This document shows, in pieces, positions 8,056-16,253 of a DNA stretch of 64,000 nt (positions are counted from its first letter, which is position 1; each line of letters opens with the position of its first letter). Where the stretch lies: NCBI RefSeq assembly GCF_000970675.1, contig NZ_LAJA01000006.1, forward strand, positions 62,001 through 126,000. The letters are read 5' to 3'. Position numbers and translations under genes: made by a program. The notes under the pieces were generated by a model. That model saw only the letters and a program-made list of their open reading frames with translations. It had not been told where the DNA came from and made no database searches. This DNA is from Domibacillus tundrae (GTDB lineage Bacteria; Bacillota; Bacilli; Bacillales; Domibacillaceae).

Positions 8056-8347
8056 CTTCTTTATTAAAATTGACGCGTCCATCCTTTGTAAATGAAACAC
8101 CCTCTTCTATTAAAAGACGGCGTTGCTCCGCTCTGGACGCTTCATCCGGCACATTGATTTCCCCTTTAGCGTTGACAACCCGGTGCCATGGCAGATTGTG
8201 TTTTTCACTCATCGAATGTAAAATGCGGACGACTTGGCGGGCGGCCCTCGGACTTCCTGCAAGCCGTGCCACCTGGCCGTATGTTACGACAACGCCCGAC
8301 GGTATGTCTCTTAAGACCCGGATTACGTCTTCTGTAAAAGGTGTCAC
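8024..8347 (-). CDS. Alkyltransferase-like (ATL) DNA-binding protein
   Basis: A 107-residue MGMT-fold protein containing IPSGVVVTYGQVARLAGSPRAARQVVRIL, the DNA-recognition helix region, and PWHRVVNAKGEI. Active O6-methylguanine transferases carry PCHRV. The Cys is replaced here by Trp, the hallmark of ATL proteins, which bind O6-alkylguanine and hand it to nucleotide excision repair without transferring the alkyl group. It overlaps the end of the adenine deaminase gene by 4 bp, so it is translationally coupled to it. The pairing with adenine deaminase has no obvious logic. Confidence 0.88.
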   Translation of the reverse strand: MTPFTEDVIRVLRDIPSGVVVTYGQVARLAGSPRAARQVVRILHSMSEKHNLPWHRVVNAKGEINVPDEASRAEQRRLLIEEGVSFTKDGRVNFNKEVKSATQQNES

Positions 8348-10068
8348 TCCGGAATCCCCACTTCAATATGGCGGAATGAATCAACGTCAAACAAGCCTTT
8401 ATCCGTCAGCTTCAAGCTCGGAATAACCGGCAGGCACAGGAATGATAAAATCATAAAAATATTTTGTGATTCTTCCGCCACAAGAGCCAGCTGTTCATGC
8501 AAGTGATGCAGTTCCTGAATCACTTCTTCATAAGGCTTTTCCGACATAATGCCGCCAACACGGAGTGGAACTGATGCCAAAACGCGCCCGCCCTCCACAA
8601 TCGCAAGCCCGCCATGCATGTCTTCCACCGCTTCAATCGCCGCTAAAATGTCTTCATCATTCGTTCCGGCGACCACTAAATTATGCGAGTCATGGGCGAC
8701 CGTTGATGCGATGGCGCCCCGTTTTAAACCCAGCCCGTTGACTATACCGGCTCCGATACTGCCGCTCGCATGATGCCGCTCGCAAACAACGATTTTCAGC
8801 TGATCCCGCTCAACATCGGGCACAAAAAATCCACCCTTTGTTTTCACATCAGCCACAATTTTATTCGTAATAATCCGTCCCGGCACAACGCCGATCACCA
8901 TAGCTTTTTGTCCATCTTCAAGCGGAATTTGGAGCGCTTCTTTCGTGACTTTCTTTATATTAATGGAGGATTTTACGGACTCCGGCACGAGCGCCCGCTC
9001 GCTTTTTACATTGTTTATATCCACGATCCGGCCGTTTTTAATAATCGTCTCGGGCTGCAGCGTTTCTATATTTTCCACGATTAACAAATCTGCTTGATAA
9101 CCGGGGGCGACAGCTCCTTTATCTTGCAGACCATGGCAAGCCGCGTTATTGATCGTCGCCATTTGAATCGCGATAAGCGGATTAAGGCCGTGCTCCATCG
9201 CTAAACGCGCGGCGTAATTTACTGTGCCTTCTTCCGCCAATTCATCCAAATGCTTGTCATCGGTGCAAAACGAAAACCGGCTGCTGTTCCGCTCATGGAT
9301 GGCTGGCAAAATCGCCAGCAAATCTTTAGCCGCTGAGCCTTCCCGTACTAAAACGTGAATGCCCCGCCGGACACGCGCTTTCGCTTCCTCCGCCGTCACC
9401 GCTTCATGATCATTGCGGATACCTGCCGTGCTGTATACATTCAGTGCTGTATCCGAAAGGCCCGCCGCATGACCGTCTACTGTTAATCCGGCATCTATTG
9501 TCATCTCAATTTTCGCCAGCATCCCGTCGTCCGCATTTAAAACCGATGGATAATCCATTACTTCCGCCAGTCCAATCACCTTTTCATGAGACAAATAAGG
9601 ATGAAGGTCATCTGCAGTTAATGTCGCCCCGTTTTGTTCAAACGGCGTTGCCGGCACGCAGGAAGGCAGTTTCATTAAAATATCAATGCCTGTATGAGAC
9701 GCGTCTTCAAGCATATAGTCAATACCTGTTGTACCCGCTACGTTAGCAATTTCATGCGGATCGGTGACAACGGTTGTGACTCCGTGCTTGATCAGCGCCC
9801 TTGAAAACTCGGATGGTGTGACCATTGTGGATTCAATATGGATATGGCCGTCAATAAAACCGGGCATCACATATTTCCCTGAAGCATCCAATACCTTTTT
9901 CCCTTGCGGATACGTGCCAATGCCGATAATGCAGCCATCCTTAATTGCGACATCGGCCAGAAACGTTTCGAGCGAAAAGACGTCGACAATCATGCCGTTT
10001 TGAATAATCAAATCCGCTTCTTCCGGGTGCTGCGCCGTATGAATCAACCTCTTTATCGCATCTGTCAT
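8344..10068 (-). CDS. ade: Adenine deaminase
   Basis: A 574-residue metal-dependent hydrolase of the adenine deaminase (AdeC) family, full length. Visible are the metal site GFIDGHIHIESTM, the HGVTTVVTDPHEIANVAG segment, the FCTDDKH motif, and the C-terminal VCERHHASGSIGAG and STVAHDSHNLVVAGTNDEDI blocks. It converts adenine to hypoxanthine plus ammonia for purine salvage. The ATG at 10066-10068 follows AAGGGGG. The upstream promoter carries a CCGAAC core like half of a PurR box. Confidence 0.95.
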   Translation of the reverse strand: MTDAIKRLIHTAQHPEEADLIIQNGMIVDVFSLETFLADVAIKDGCIIGIGTYPQGKKVLDASGKYVMPGFIDGHIHIESTMVTPSEFSRALIKHGVTTVVTDPHEIANVAGTTGIDYMLEDASHTGIDILMKLPSCVPATPFEQNGATLTADDLHPYLSHEKVIGLAEVMDYPSVLNADDGMLAKIEMTIDAGLTVDGHAAGLSDTALNVYSTAGIRNDHEAVTAEEAKARVRRGIHVLVREGSAAKDLLAILPAIHERNSSRFSFCTDDKHLDELAEEGTVNYAARLAMEHGLNPLIAIQMATINNAACHGLQDKGAVAPGYQADLLIVENIETLQPETIIKNGRIVDINNVKSERALVPESVKSSINIKKVTKEALQIPLEDGQKAMVIGVVPGRIITNKIVADVKTKGGFFVPDVERDQLKIVVCERHHASGSIGAGIVNGLGLKRGAIASTVAHDSHNLVVAGTNDEDILAAIEAVEDMHGGLAIVEGGRVLASVPLRVGGIMSEKPYEEVIQELHHLHEQLALVAEESQNIFMILSFLCLPVIPSLKLTDKGLFDVDSFRHIEVGIPE

Positions 10069-10134
10069 GCCACTTCCCCCTTTATCTTTTTTGTAAGCCG
10101 TCGGTGTTTGTGAACTGTCTCACTAGTTTTTCAT

Positions 10135-10162
10135 ATTTTACTCGAAAAGGTTCGGGTTGCAA
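10135..10162 (-). promoter_or_regulatory. ade promoter with a PurBox-like core
   Basis: On the minus strand TTGCAA (10157-10162) and TAAAAT (10135-10140) are 16 bp apart. Between them is CCGAAC (10150-10155), the core of the Bacillus PurR box. A second inverted half is not clear, so PurR control is tentative. Confidence 0.4.
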
Positions 10163-10259
10163 ACTATTTTTGTTTAAAAACAAAAAGGCCTGTTCTCATC
10201 ATCTTTGATGGAAAAGGCCTGTTCTTCCTTCTTCTATTGAATTTGTGACTGATTTTCTT

Positions 10260-10436
10260 TTAAGAGAAAATAATGCCTCCGTCAATCAAAACAGATTGTC
10301 CTGTCATAGTTTCCTGCACAGCTTCTTCGTTTATGTCATTAATAACAGCATTAATCCCATCCTGGGCTAATCGAAGCGCAATGGCTTTCCCAATTCCTCT
10401 ACCTGATCCGGTAACAATCGCTATTTTTTCTTTCAT
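10260..10436 (-). pseudogene. Short-chain dehydrogenase (acetoin/diacetyl reductase-like) with the middle deleted in frame
   Basis: The 58 residues read MKEKIAIVTGSGRGIGKAIA (the NAD-binding start with TGxxxGIG) through NDINEEAVQET, then jump straight to MTGQSVLIDGGIIFS, the standard C-terminus of acetoin/diacetyl reductases. Full-length relatives are about 255 residues, so roughly 200 residues including the Ser-Tyr-Lys catalytic set are missing. The frame is kept across the junction (about 10306-10312). A strong AAGGAGG precedes the ATG, and it lies 17 bp after the dihydrolipoamide dehydrogenase remnant, so the peptide could still be made. It cannot be catalytically active. Confidence 0.8.
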
Positions 10437-10453
10437 GACGTTTCCTCCTTCAA

Positions 10454-11282
10454 TTATTGATGAAGTGCCTGTCCGTCTGCATCAAGCAATGCTTCATGAA
10501 TCGCTTCTGATAATGTCGGATGGGCGGCGATAAAATCATGCAAAATATCCGCGGTCAGCTCCGCATGAATCATTAATGTCCCTTGCCCAATCAGCTCTGT
10601 CGCATGCGGACCAACAATCGATAATCCGACAATTCCATCCACTTCCGGCTCCACAATCACCTTCACTTTTCCGGCAGGTTTACCGGTGATCAGCGCTTTT
10701 CCATTCGCCGCAAACGAAAACTCGCCAATCCGGATATCGTCTCCATATTGCGCACGCGCCTGCGATTCTGTTAAGCCAACTGAGGCTATTTCCGGCGATG
10801 TATACACGCAGCGCGGCGACGGTTCCTTCATGAAACGCAACGTGCGCCAGCTGCACCGGCTCTGATCCTGAAGCGATAATAAACTTGTCCGCTTGAAGCG
10901 TTTCTTTCTCGCCGCCATTTCGAATGAGAATTGAATGAGAATTCAAAAAGGAAGCGCTCCCTTTTTTAACTGTAATTTTGTTCTTTTTCATTAAGTATCC
11001 GATACCGCCGACAAGCTGCTTCACAATTTGTCCTTTTCTTCCCTGGACGTTTTCCCAATTAATCACTGTTTGTCCGTCCGGCAGTTCGATCCCGAATGTT
11101 GAGGCTTTTTTTACCTTTTCAGCGCTCTCAAGCAGCGCTTTCGTCGGGACACAGCCGACGTTTAAACACGTACCGCCTAAATCCTTTTCCTCAATCAATG
11201 TGACCTGGCTGCCGCTTTGAACCGCCGCGGTCGCCGCAACATATCCAGCCGGGCCGCCGCCAATAATCGCAATATGTGCCAT
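10454..11282 (-). pseudogene. Dihydrolipoamide dehydrogenase remnant (central domain deleted, frameshifted)
   Basis: The N-terminal 150 residues are normal: FAD site GGGPAGYVAATAAVQSG, redox-active GGTCLNVGCVPTK, and FIIASGSEPVQ. The text then jumps at about 10850 to LAHVAFHEG, which in intact enzymes follows the NAD-binding domain some 150 residues later. A second loss near 10815-10825 shifts the frame. The other frame continues with PRCVYTSPEIASVGLTE and runs to the end of the dimerisation domain (AAHPTLSEAIHEALLDADG). The NAD domain is absent, so the enzyme is dead. Intact family members are about 460 residues. The neighbouring acetoin-reductase scar suggests that this was an acetoin-catabolism acoL-type copy. 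Confidence 0.85.
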
Positions 11283-11337
11283 TCCCCCGCACCGCCTTTC
11301 ATCTTTTCACTTTTTTAATGCAAGCTGTGTGCCAACA

Positions 11338-11378
11338 AAAAAAAGCGGCAGGACTGCATTTTTGCGTCCTGCCGTTTC
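11338..11378 (-). terminator. Terminator after the L7/L12-like gene
   Basis: GCGGCAGGAC pairs with GTCCTGCCG(T) around an 11-base loop. On the minus strand it is followed by a run of eight T, placing it downstream of the small gene at 11439-11660. Confidence 0.8.
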
Positions 11379-11438
11379 TAAAAATGAGACGCTGTCTCAT
11401 TTTGTCTAACGTTGTGAAACCGATTGAACACGGTCTAC

Positions 11439-11660
11439 CTACTGTTTCGCTTCCAAAAGCCCTAAACCCGTTTTTTCACGCACATACTTAACAGTACGGA
11501 CTATCGTTTGCCTTTGTCGAAGCATATCCGCTACTTCTTGATCCAGCGCTTCATCCGGCTGAACGACAATCTGCCAATTCACGCGCGCCAGCCGCTCTCT
11601 TAAGACAACAATGTGGAGAACGAGCATAACAATGATGAAAAATGATGTGAGCTGTGTCAT
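11439..11660 (-). CDS. Small membrane-anchored protein with ribosomal L7/L12 C-terminal-like segment
   Basis: A 73-residue protein. Residues 1-20 form a membrane segment (FFIIVMLVLHIVVL). The last 25 residues (IVRTVKYVREKTGLGLLEAKQ) match the helix-turn of the L7/L12 C-terminal domain (compare KIxVIKxVRExTGLGLKEAK). Short proteins of this design occur in bacilli, with unknown function. The frame is well defined and followed by its own terminator. Confidence 0.65.
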   Translation of the reverse strand: MTQLTSFFIIVMLVLHIVVLRERLARVNWQIVVQPDEALDQEVADMLRQRQTIVRTVKYVREKTGLGLLEAKQ

Positions 11661-11721
11661 CGTCTCTTCCTTTCTCCTTGTTTCAAAAAGGATAACGTGA
11701 AAAAGAAGATAATTCTAGAAA

Positions 11722-11756
11722 AAAGCCATTTCAGAATGTCCCTGAAATGGCTTTTG
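11722..11756 (-). terminator. Terminator after the tautomerase gene
   Basis: AAAAGCCATTTCAG pairs perfectly with CTGAAATGGCTTTT over a seven-base loop. Confidence 0.88.
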
Positions 11757-11758
11757 AA

Positions 11759-12148
11759 TTAAAGATCCCCTGTTAAAAACTGCGCTTTGCCGAATCCGAA
11801 GCTCCAGTCGGCATCTCCGTTGATCGCGATAGAAATCATCACATCTTTCGGGTCAATGCCGCAGCTTTCCTGAAGTTCCTCGACGATATACTGATACAAC
11901 TTTTGTTTTTGTTTTTCAGTTCTTTGCTTGCTTGTGATGCTGATCAACACAACATCTTTTGAGCGTTCAAAGCCAAGACCTGTGTCTTCAACAATCATTT
12001 CGTGCGCCGGGTGCTGGTGCACGATTTGATAACGGTCGCGTTCCGGAACTTCAAACGCCTTGAGCATTCCGCGGTGCGCCGCATCAAGCAGCTGCTTTAA
12101 TTCTTCCTCTGTTCTTCCTTCAATAACATCAAAACGCAATAATGGCAT
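11759..12148 (-). CDS. Tautomerase family protein (YrdN-like)
   Basis: A 129-residue protein of the 4-oxalocrotonate tautomerase superfamily. It retains the catalytic Pro directly after the initiator Met (MPLLRFDV) and the family-like stretches [14 protein letters not shown] and [19 protein letters not shown]. These longer tautomerases resemble B. subtilis YrdN. Substrate unknown. A promoter with TTGTGA and TACAGT and a GGGGGAA ribosome site precede it. It is a single-gene unit. Confidence 0.85.
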   Translation of the reverse strand: MPLLRFDVIEGRTEEELKQLLDAAHRGMLKAFEVPERDRYQIVHQHPAHEMIVEDTGLGFERSKDVVLISITSKQRTEKQKQKLYQYIVEELQESCGIDPKDVMISIAINGDADWSFGFGKAQFLTGDL

Positions 12149-12180
12149 AAATAAGTTCCCCCAATCCTATGTATGCCTTT

Positions 12181-12209
12181 ACTGTATCACCATTGTTATT
12201 TTATCACAA
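12181..12209 (-). promoter_or_regulatory. Promoter of the tautomerase gene
   Basis: Minus-strand TTGTGA (12204-12209) and TACAGT (12181-12186) are 17 bp apart, about 33 bp before the start codon. Confidence 0.5.
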
Positions 12210-12395
12210 TATTCTTTCAATTTAATCTTATGGCAACTAGCTGTAACAACCTGCCTTCATTCATCTCATATTGCCATGGGTTTTTCATCCATTTTAATGA
12301 AAATGAATAAGAGATTTTTTTATTGAACGACAAGTAAAGACACATTCTATTGAAGGAGGATTTTTTTATTTTCTGTCATCAGAAATAATTATAGT

Positions 12396-12670
12396 TTATG
12401 GAATCAAATCAATTGCTTGTTTTAACAGCCTAATGTCTTTTGCTATCTCTTTTTTAATATCGCCGTCACCACAGCGCATATAATCCATATATAGTAACTT
12501 GAGCTCCTGCTTAAAAATACATCGATCTGCTGTGAGTCCCATGATGGACACATCCTTTGCCAACTTTTCTTTTTAACATCATAGTAATATTTACCCACTC
12601 CCATGAAATATATTCCTAATTTCAGAAACTCTTTATTTTCAGAAAATGCCGAATAAAAAGAACGTTTCTT
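12396..12670 (-). pseudogene. Possible frameshifted remnant of an unidentified small protein gene
   Basis: The stretch 12150-12720 holds no intact gene, but two minus-strand frames join end to end with coding-like composition. The upstream frame reads YSAFSENKEFLKLGIYFMGVG then KYYYDVKKKSWQRMC. A frame change near 12545-12560 leads to MGLTADRCIFKQELKLLYMD then YMRCGDGDIKKEIAKDIRLL and a stop at 12396. The second part alone (12396-12542, 48 residues) has an ATG and an AAAGGA about 10 bases upstream, so it might also be a real short gene. No family recognised. Confidence 0.3.
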
Positions 12671-12728
12671 TCATTGGTTAAACACACTTTTTTTCAAAAG
12701 AACATGTCCGCATGAACTGGCTCTTTCA

Positions 12729-12800
12729 TGCGCTGCTTTTATAGAAGCAGCAGCGTTGGGCTCGCGACAAGGACTCCTGCGGCACTAGCAGGCAATGAAG
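12729..12800. repeat. Degenerate dispersed Bacillaceae repeat (GACTCCTGCGG type)
   Basis: A GC-richer island starts with a hairpin (GCTGCTTttatagAAGCAGC) and continues through GGGCTCGCGACAAGGACTCC and TGCGGCACTAGCAGGC. It shares GGGCT-GC and GACTCCTGCGG in order with 22105-22150 in this window, and the latter core is common in intergenic repeats of bacilli. Nothing else is seen in 12810-12990. Confidence 0.45.
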
Positions 12801-12995
12801 GAAGCCATATCGTCAGCTTTACAAATAACAAACAGTGCATTCTGGCCAAAATGTCCGAAATAAATATTATGTACTACATAACAAAAGAACGTTATCCATA
12901 TACGCCTATCACTACTCAATTGCCTGTGCTTTACTACATTGAGGCTATTGCCCGGGAAATGCCTTCTTTTTCAAACGAAATACGCACACACAATA

Positions 12996-13023
12996 AAAAC
13001 TCCTGCTGTCGCAAGAGTTTTTA
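12996..13023. terminator. Two-way terminator hairpin
   Basis: AAAAACTCcTGC pairs with GCAaGAGTTTTT around GTC. It follows the broken gene at 13036-13270 on the minus strand. Confidence 0.65.
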
Positions 13024-13035
13024 TGGTTAATTTAC

Positions 13036-13270
13036 TTATGTTTTCTTTAAAAATAGATAGTAATTCACATTTAAAGCCGGCTCATCAGAATATGTCACCT
13101 GCGTCGATCTGTTTTCAGCTGAACATACATAGTTTTCAATCCGCCAAATGTCGTCAATGTCCGGGTAAAACGAGATTTTTCAACGTTTCTTCATCCCCGC
13201 GGTTCTTGGCATCCATGACAATCGCCAACTTCAAGTAAATGTTTGCCCAGGCCTTAGACAATCCTTCCAT
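13036..13270 (-). pseudogene. Small gene of unknown function interrupted by a +1 frameshift in an A run
   Basis: The ATG (13268-13270) overlaps the stop of the acetyltransferase gene as TAATG, a coupling arrangement. The frame reads [20 protein letters not shown] then AKNRGDEETLK and soon stops at 13154. Removing one A from the AAAAA run about 95 bases in joins it to SFYPDIDDIWRIENYVCSAE then NRSTQVTYSDEPALNVNYYL and a stop at 13036, giving a 77-residue protein directly followed by a terminator. Family not recognised. The defect may be a real mutation, programmed slippage or a sequencing error. Confidence 0.6.
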
Positions 13271-13830
13271 TAAGTATCAATATTTTTGATCACTCTTGCT
13301 GGATTACCGCCTATCACAACATTGTCAGGAACATCCTTCGTCACAACCGCCCCTGACGCGACCACAACGTTATCACCGATCGTCACACCGGGATTTACAA
13401 TCGAGGCACCGCCAAACCAGACGTTATCGCCAATCGTCACAGGCTTGGAAAATTCGCGTCCTGAATTACGTTCGTCCGGGTGGAGGGGGTGTGTCGCCGT
13501 ATAGATGTGAACGCCCGGCGCCATCATGCAATTTTTCCCGATTTTCACTTCACATACATCCAGGATGACGCAGTCAAAATTAGCAAAAAAGTTTTCACCG
13601 ACGTGAATGTTGTATCCATAGTCGCAGCGGAACGTCGGCTCAATGTATACGTGCTCTCCCGTCGAGCCGAACCATTCCTTCAGCATGGTGATGCGAAGTT
13701 CTCCTTCTTCTTCGGTTGTGGCGTTGTATAGTCTTGTTTTTTTACGGGCATCAGCTCGATCCTTCATTAGTTCGGTGTCCTGAGGATCATACATCTCGCC
13801 CGCCAGCATTTTTTCTTTTTCGGTTTTCAT
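13270..13830 (-). CDS. maa: Maltose/galactoside O-acetyltransferase (Maa-like)
   Basis: A 186-residue left-handed beta-helix acetyltransferase. The start is the ATG at 13828-13830 after AAAGGAG; a six-residue upstream extension lacks a site. Recognisable features are [19 protein letters not shown] (Mac domain) and [25 protein letters not shown]. The hexapeptide repeats follow ([20 protein letters not shown], with catalytic His; [33 protein letters not shown]). It transfers acetyl from acetyl-CoA to sugars such as maltose or glucose. Length is normal. It forms a likely operon with the 42-residue gene upstream and the broken gene downstream. Confidence 0.93.
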   Translation of the reverse strand: MKTEKEKMLAGEMYDPQDTELMKDRADARKKTRLYNATTEEEGELRITMLKEWFGSTGEHVYIEPTFRCDYGYNIHVGENFFANFDCVILDVCEVKIGKNCMMAPGVHIYTATHPLHPDERNSGREFSKPVTIGDNVWFGGASIVNPGVTIGDNVVVASGAVVTKDVPDNVVIGGNPARVIKNIDT

Positions 13831-13876
13831 GCTTCCACTCCTTTGCAAACGATTTCTTTTATCCTATCATCTTTGA

Positions 13877-14005
13877 TTAATTCCACCATTTTATAAGAGC
13901 TCGGACGCCATACAAAATGGCTTCCCCGCCGTATGAAATAACGTCAATTAACACATCAGCCAAATACCAGTTGTCCTCATGTTTCTTTTTTCTTTTTCGG
14001 CCCAT
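13877..14005 (-). CDS. Small basic membrane-associated protein (42 residues)
   Basis: The reading frame starts at the ATG at 14003-14005 after AAGGGGTGG. It gives MGRKRKKKHEDNWYLADVLI then DVISYGGEAILYGVRALIKW WN. A basic head precedes an amphipathic or membrane-lying helix, a layout seen in short hypothetical proteins of bacilli. It ends 46 bp before the acetyltransferase gene on the same strand. Function unknown. Confidence 0.55.
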   Translation of the reverse strand: MGRKRKKKHEDNWYLADVLIDVISYGGEAILYGVRALIKWWN

Positions 14006-14121
14006 TGTGTCCACCCCTTGTTTTCCTTTTTCATACGAATGAATGGCAGAATTTGTTTCATTTTCTTTTCCTTCCTGACGCGTGCTATAGTAAAGATAAT
14101 TATTGAACGGAGGCGGCCAGA

Positions 14122-15264
14122 ATGCGGGCGTTTGTTTACGTTATCGTCTTTTTTTCTTTTTTTGATTTATTTACACAGCTGCCGATTATGAGCCCGTTTG
14201 CGGAATCGCTCGGGGCGACGCCGTTTTTAATGGGGCTTGTTGTTGGGATGTATTCTTTTTCAAATACGATTGGCAATGTGTTGTCGGGATTTTGGACAGA
14301 TAAAAAAGGGCCGTTTCGTGTTCTTGTGACGGGCCTTTTTGCTACGGGCGCCGCTCTTTTCATGTATCAGGCGGCAGCGGATGCGGGATCATTGCTGCTG
14401 ATCCGGTTCGTTCATGGTTTGCTGGCCGGCTTGATTACACCTGCCGCATTTACCTATTTAGCGAATCATGCGTCGAATGAGAAAAAAGGCAAAGGCGCAG
14501 CGATTTCGGGGGCTTTTGTCGGTATGGCGGCGATCATTGGACCAGCCTTCAGCGGGATTATGGCGAACCGGACGAACGAAGCGGCCGTCCTTGGCGTAAC
14601 AGCGGCTGCTATGATCGTACTTGGGTGCATGGCGCTTCTTTTGTTAAAAAAACAGCCTGACCATGTCTTATCTGTTCAGAAAGAAACGACATCGCTGCGT
14701 GATTTTTTCCGAAACACCAGCGTGCTCAAAGCATTTACTGGCGCTTTTCTGCTCATGTTTTCACAGGGAGTTCTTGCATACATGCTTCCTTTAAAAGTAA
14801 TCCGGCTCGGCTATGATATCCAGACGAGCGGCCTTCTGCTAAGCACATTTGGAATTGTCGCCATTTTTGTTTTTCTCTCACCTTTAAATCGTCTGTTTGA
14901 CCGGCTGCGACCGGAAGTAACGTTTACATTCGGAATTTTGACGATGGGAATCAGTCTGGCGCTTCTCAGTCAGGTGGAGTCATCTGCCCTTCTTTACGTA
15001 ATCATGGGATTATATGGAGCTGGTTTTGCCTTCTTATTTCCTTCCATTAATTCATTGCTCGTCAGCACCGTTTCACCGGAGAGCCTGGGAAAAGCATATG
15101 GCTATTTTTATGCGTTTTTCTCGCTTGGCGTTGTGGCGGGATCGACGGTTACCGGCGGACTATCTTTAACGCCGCCTCAAGGACTGTTATTCACTGGAGT
15201 GCTGCTTTGCAGTGCCGGACTATTTGTCATAATTCGTCACCTGAAAAAAGCATCCGTCAAATAA
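14122..15264 (+). CDS. MFS transporter (drug-efflux type)
   Basis: A 380-residue protein with about twelve membrane helices. Motif A is visible as GNVLSGFWTDKKGPFRVLV, and helix 4 has RFVHGLLAGLITPAAFTYLANHASNEKKGKGAAISG as in DHA1 exporters. An ATG at 14122-14124 follows GGAGGCGG. It is monocistronic and ends in a terminator whose stem covers the last codons. Substrate unknown. Confidence 0.88.
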   Translation: MRAFVYVIVFFSFFDLFTQLPIMSPFAESLGATPFLMGLVVGMYSFSNTIGNVLSGFWTDKKGPFRVLVTGLFATGAALFMYQAAADAGSLLLIRFVHGLLAGLITPAAFTYLANHASNEKKGKGAAISGAFVGMAAIIGPAFSGIMANRTNEAAVLGVTAAAMIVLGCMALLLLKKQPDHVLSVQKETTSLRDFFRNTSVLKAFTGAFLLMFSQGVLAYMLPLKVIRLGYDIQTSGLLLSTFGIVAIFVFLSPLNRLFDRLRPEVTFTFGILTMGISLALLSQVESSALLYVIMGLYGAGFAFLFPSINSLLVSTVSPESLGKAYGYFYAFFSLGVVAGSTVTGGLSLTPPQGLLFTGVLLCSAGLFVIIRHLKKASVK

Positions 15265-15279
15265 GATCGGATGCTTTTT
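15245..15279. terminator. Two-way terminator between the MFS and EAL genes
   Basis: AAAAAAGCATCCG pairs with CGGATGCTTTTT across an 11-base loop. It overlaps the end of the MFS gene and serves both converging genes. Confidence 0.85.
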
Positions 15280-15287
15280 CTTTATGT

Positions 15288-16253
15288 TTAAGCGTGCTGA
15301 ATACTTTCCACCGGTTGGGCAGAAGGCTTTCCAAAGTAATAGCCTTGCGCAAGCGGAATGCCGGCCTCACGGCAATAGTCATATTCTTCTTTGCGTTCAA
15401 TGCCTTCTGCCAGTGTTTTGATGCCAAGGTTTGAGGCAGTCGCGAGCGCTTTATTGATAAATGATTGCTTTGTTTCATCCTGATCACAGAATGAGACGTA
15501 CGACCGGTCAATTTTAATATAGTCCGGCTGTAATTGCTCCAGCATTTCAATGGTGGAAAAACCTGCACCGACGTCGTCCAGTGCTACTTTAATGCCTTCT
15601 CTTTTGTACACATTCAGCACTTCTTTCAAATGCTCTACATCTTCTATTTTTTCCGTTTCAACCACTTCAAAAACAAGATCATCCGGATCTACATTATATT
15701 TTTCAATAATATTGAACGTGTGCTTTAAGCAAAATTCCGGATTATAGATGGTGGAAGGCAAAAAGTTAATAAAGCTCTTTTGACCGTCCTGAATATGTTG
15801 TTTTCGCGCAATAATAGCGCTTTCTCGGGCCTGCTTGTCAAGATACGAATGCATACCCAGTTTTTGAGCAGTATCAAATAGTCTTCCCGGTGGAATTGCC
15901 GCTTCTTTATTTGTTCTAAGGAGGGACTCATACCCGTAGACACTGCCAGAAGCTGTTTCCACAATCGGCTGCAGAAAACTGACAAACTGCCCTTTTTCGA
16001 TCACACGGATGACCTCTTGATGTGAAAACCAGTCCACTACATCACGAAGCGGTGCAGTCCGAGCCGGCGTCTTGTCACCAGGCCTGCCGATCCCCCCAAT
16101 TAATCCATTGTCCTGAATAAGTTCAAGCTTCCCCTCGGCTTCTTTTATCGTTTGAAAATCAATAAAAGACCAGTCATCTTCGTTTGAAATAAATAAACGT
16201 CCCGGCTCGTAAAATCGAATCGGAATCCGGCATTCAATACAGCTTTCCGCCAT
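15288..16253 (-). CDS. EAL-domain protein (probable c-di-GMP phosphodiesterase)
   Basis: A 321-residue protein. The N-terminal 80 residues start with a CIEC pair and may bind a metal or form a small sensor. Residues about 85-315 are an EAL domain: GYESLLR in place of the usual EALLR, FEVVETE, LDDVGAGFS, PDYIKIDRS, LAEGIE and QGYYFGKP. The metal and substrate residues (Glu of ESL, Glu of EVVE, the DD pair, Lys of IKID, final Glu) are all present, so activity is likely. It is a single gene. With the HD-GYP protein, it makes two c-di-GMP hydrolases in the window and no GGDEF synthase. Confidence 0.88.
   Translation of the reverse strand: MAESCIECRIPIRFYEPGRLFISNEDDWSFIDFQTIKEAEGKLELIQDNGLIGGIGRPGDKTPARTAPLRDVVDWFSHQEVIRVIEKGQFVSFLQPIVETASGSVYGYESLLRTNKEAAIPPGRLFDTAQKLGMHSYLDKQARESAIIARKQHIQDGQKSFINFLPSTIYNPEFCLKHTFNIIEKYNVDPDDLVFEVVETEKIEDVEHLKEVLNVYKREGIKVALDDVGAGFSTIEMLEQLQPDYIKIDRSYVSFCDQDETKQSFINKALATASNLGIKTLAEGIERKEEYDYCREAGIPLAQGYYFGKPSAQPVESIQHA

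Noticed and set aside
8344-10068. Functional link between adenine deaminase and the alkyltransferase-like protein
   Set aside because: They are coupled by a 4-bp overlap, but I know of no shared pathway. Coupling alone is common in this compact genome.
10081-10200. Purine riboswitch upstream of adenine deaminase
   Set aside because: No paired three-way-junction motifs were found. Only a normal promoter with a CCGAAC core is visible.
10273-10533. Plus-strand 86-codon frame across the reductase scar
   Set aside because: It is the complement of the short-chain dehydrogenase and dihydrolipoamide dehydrogenase remnants, whose minus-strand translations are clearly conserved.
12728-13238. Plus-strand reading frames of about 100 codons
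   Set aside because: They run through a repeat, a terminator and the complement of the broken small gene. No ribosome site or family resemblance.
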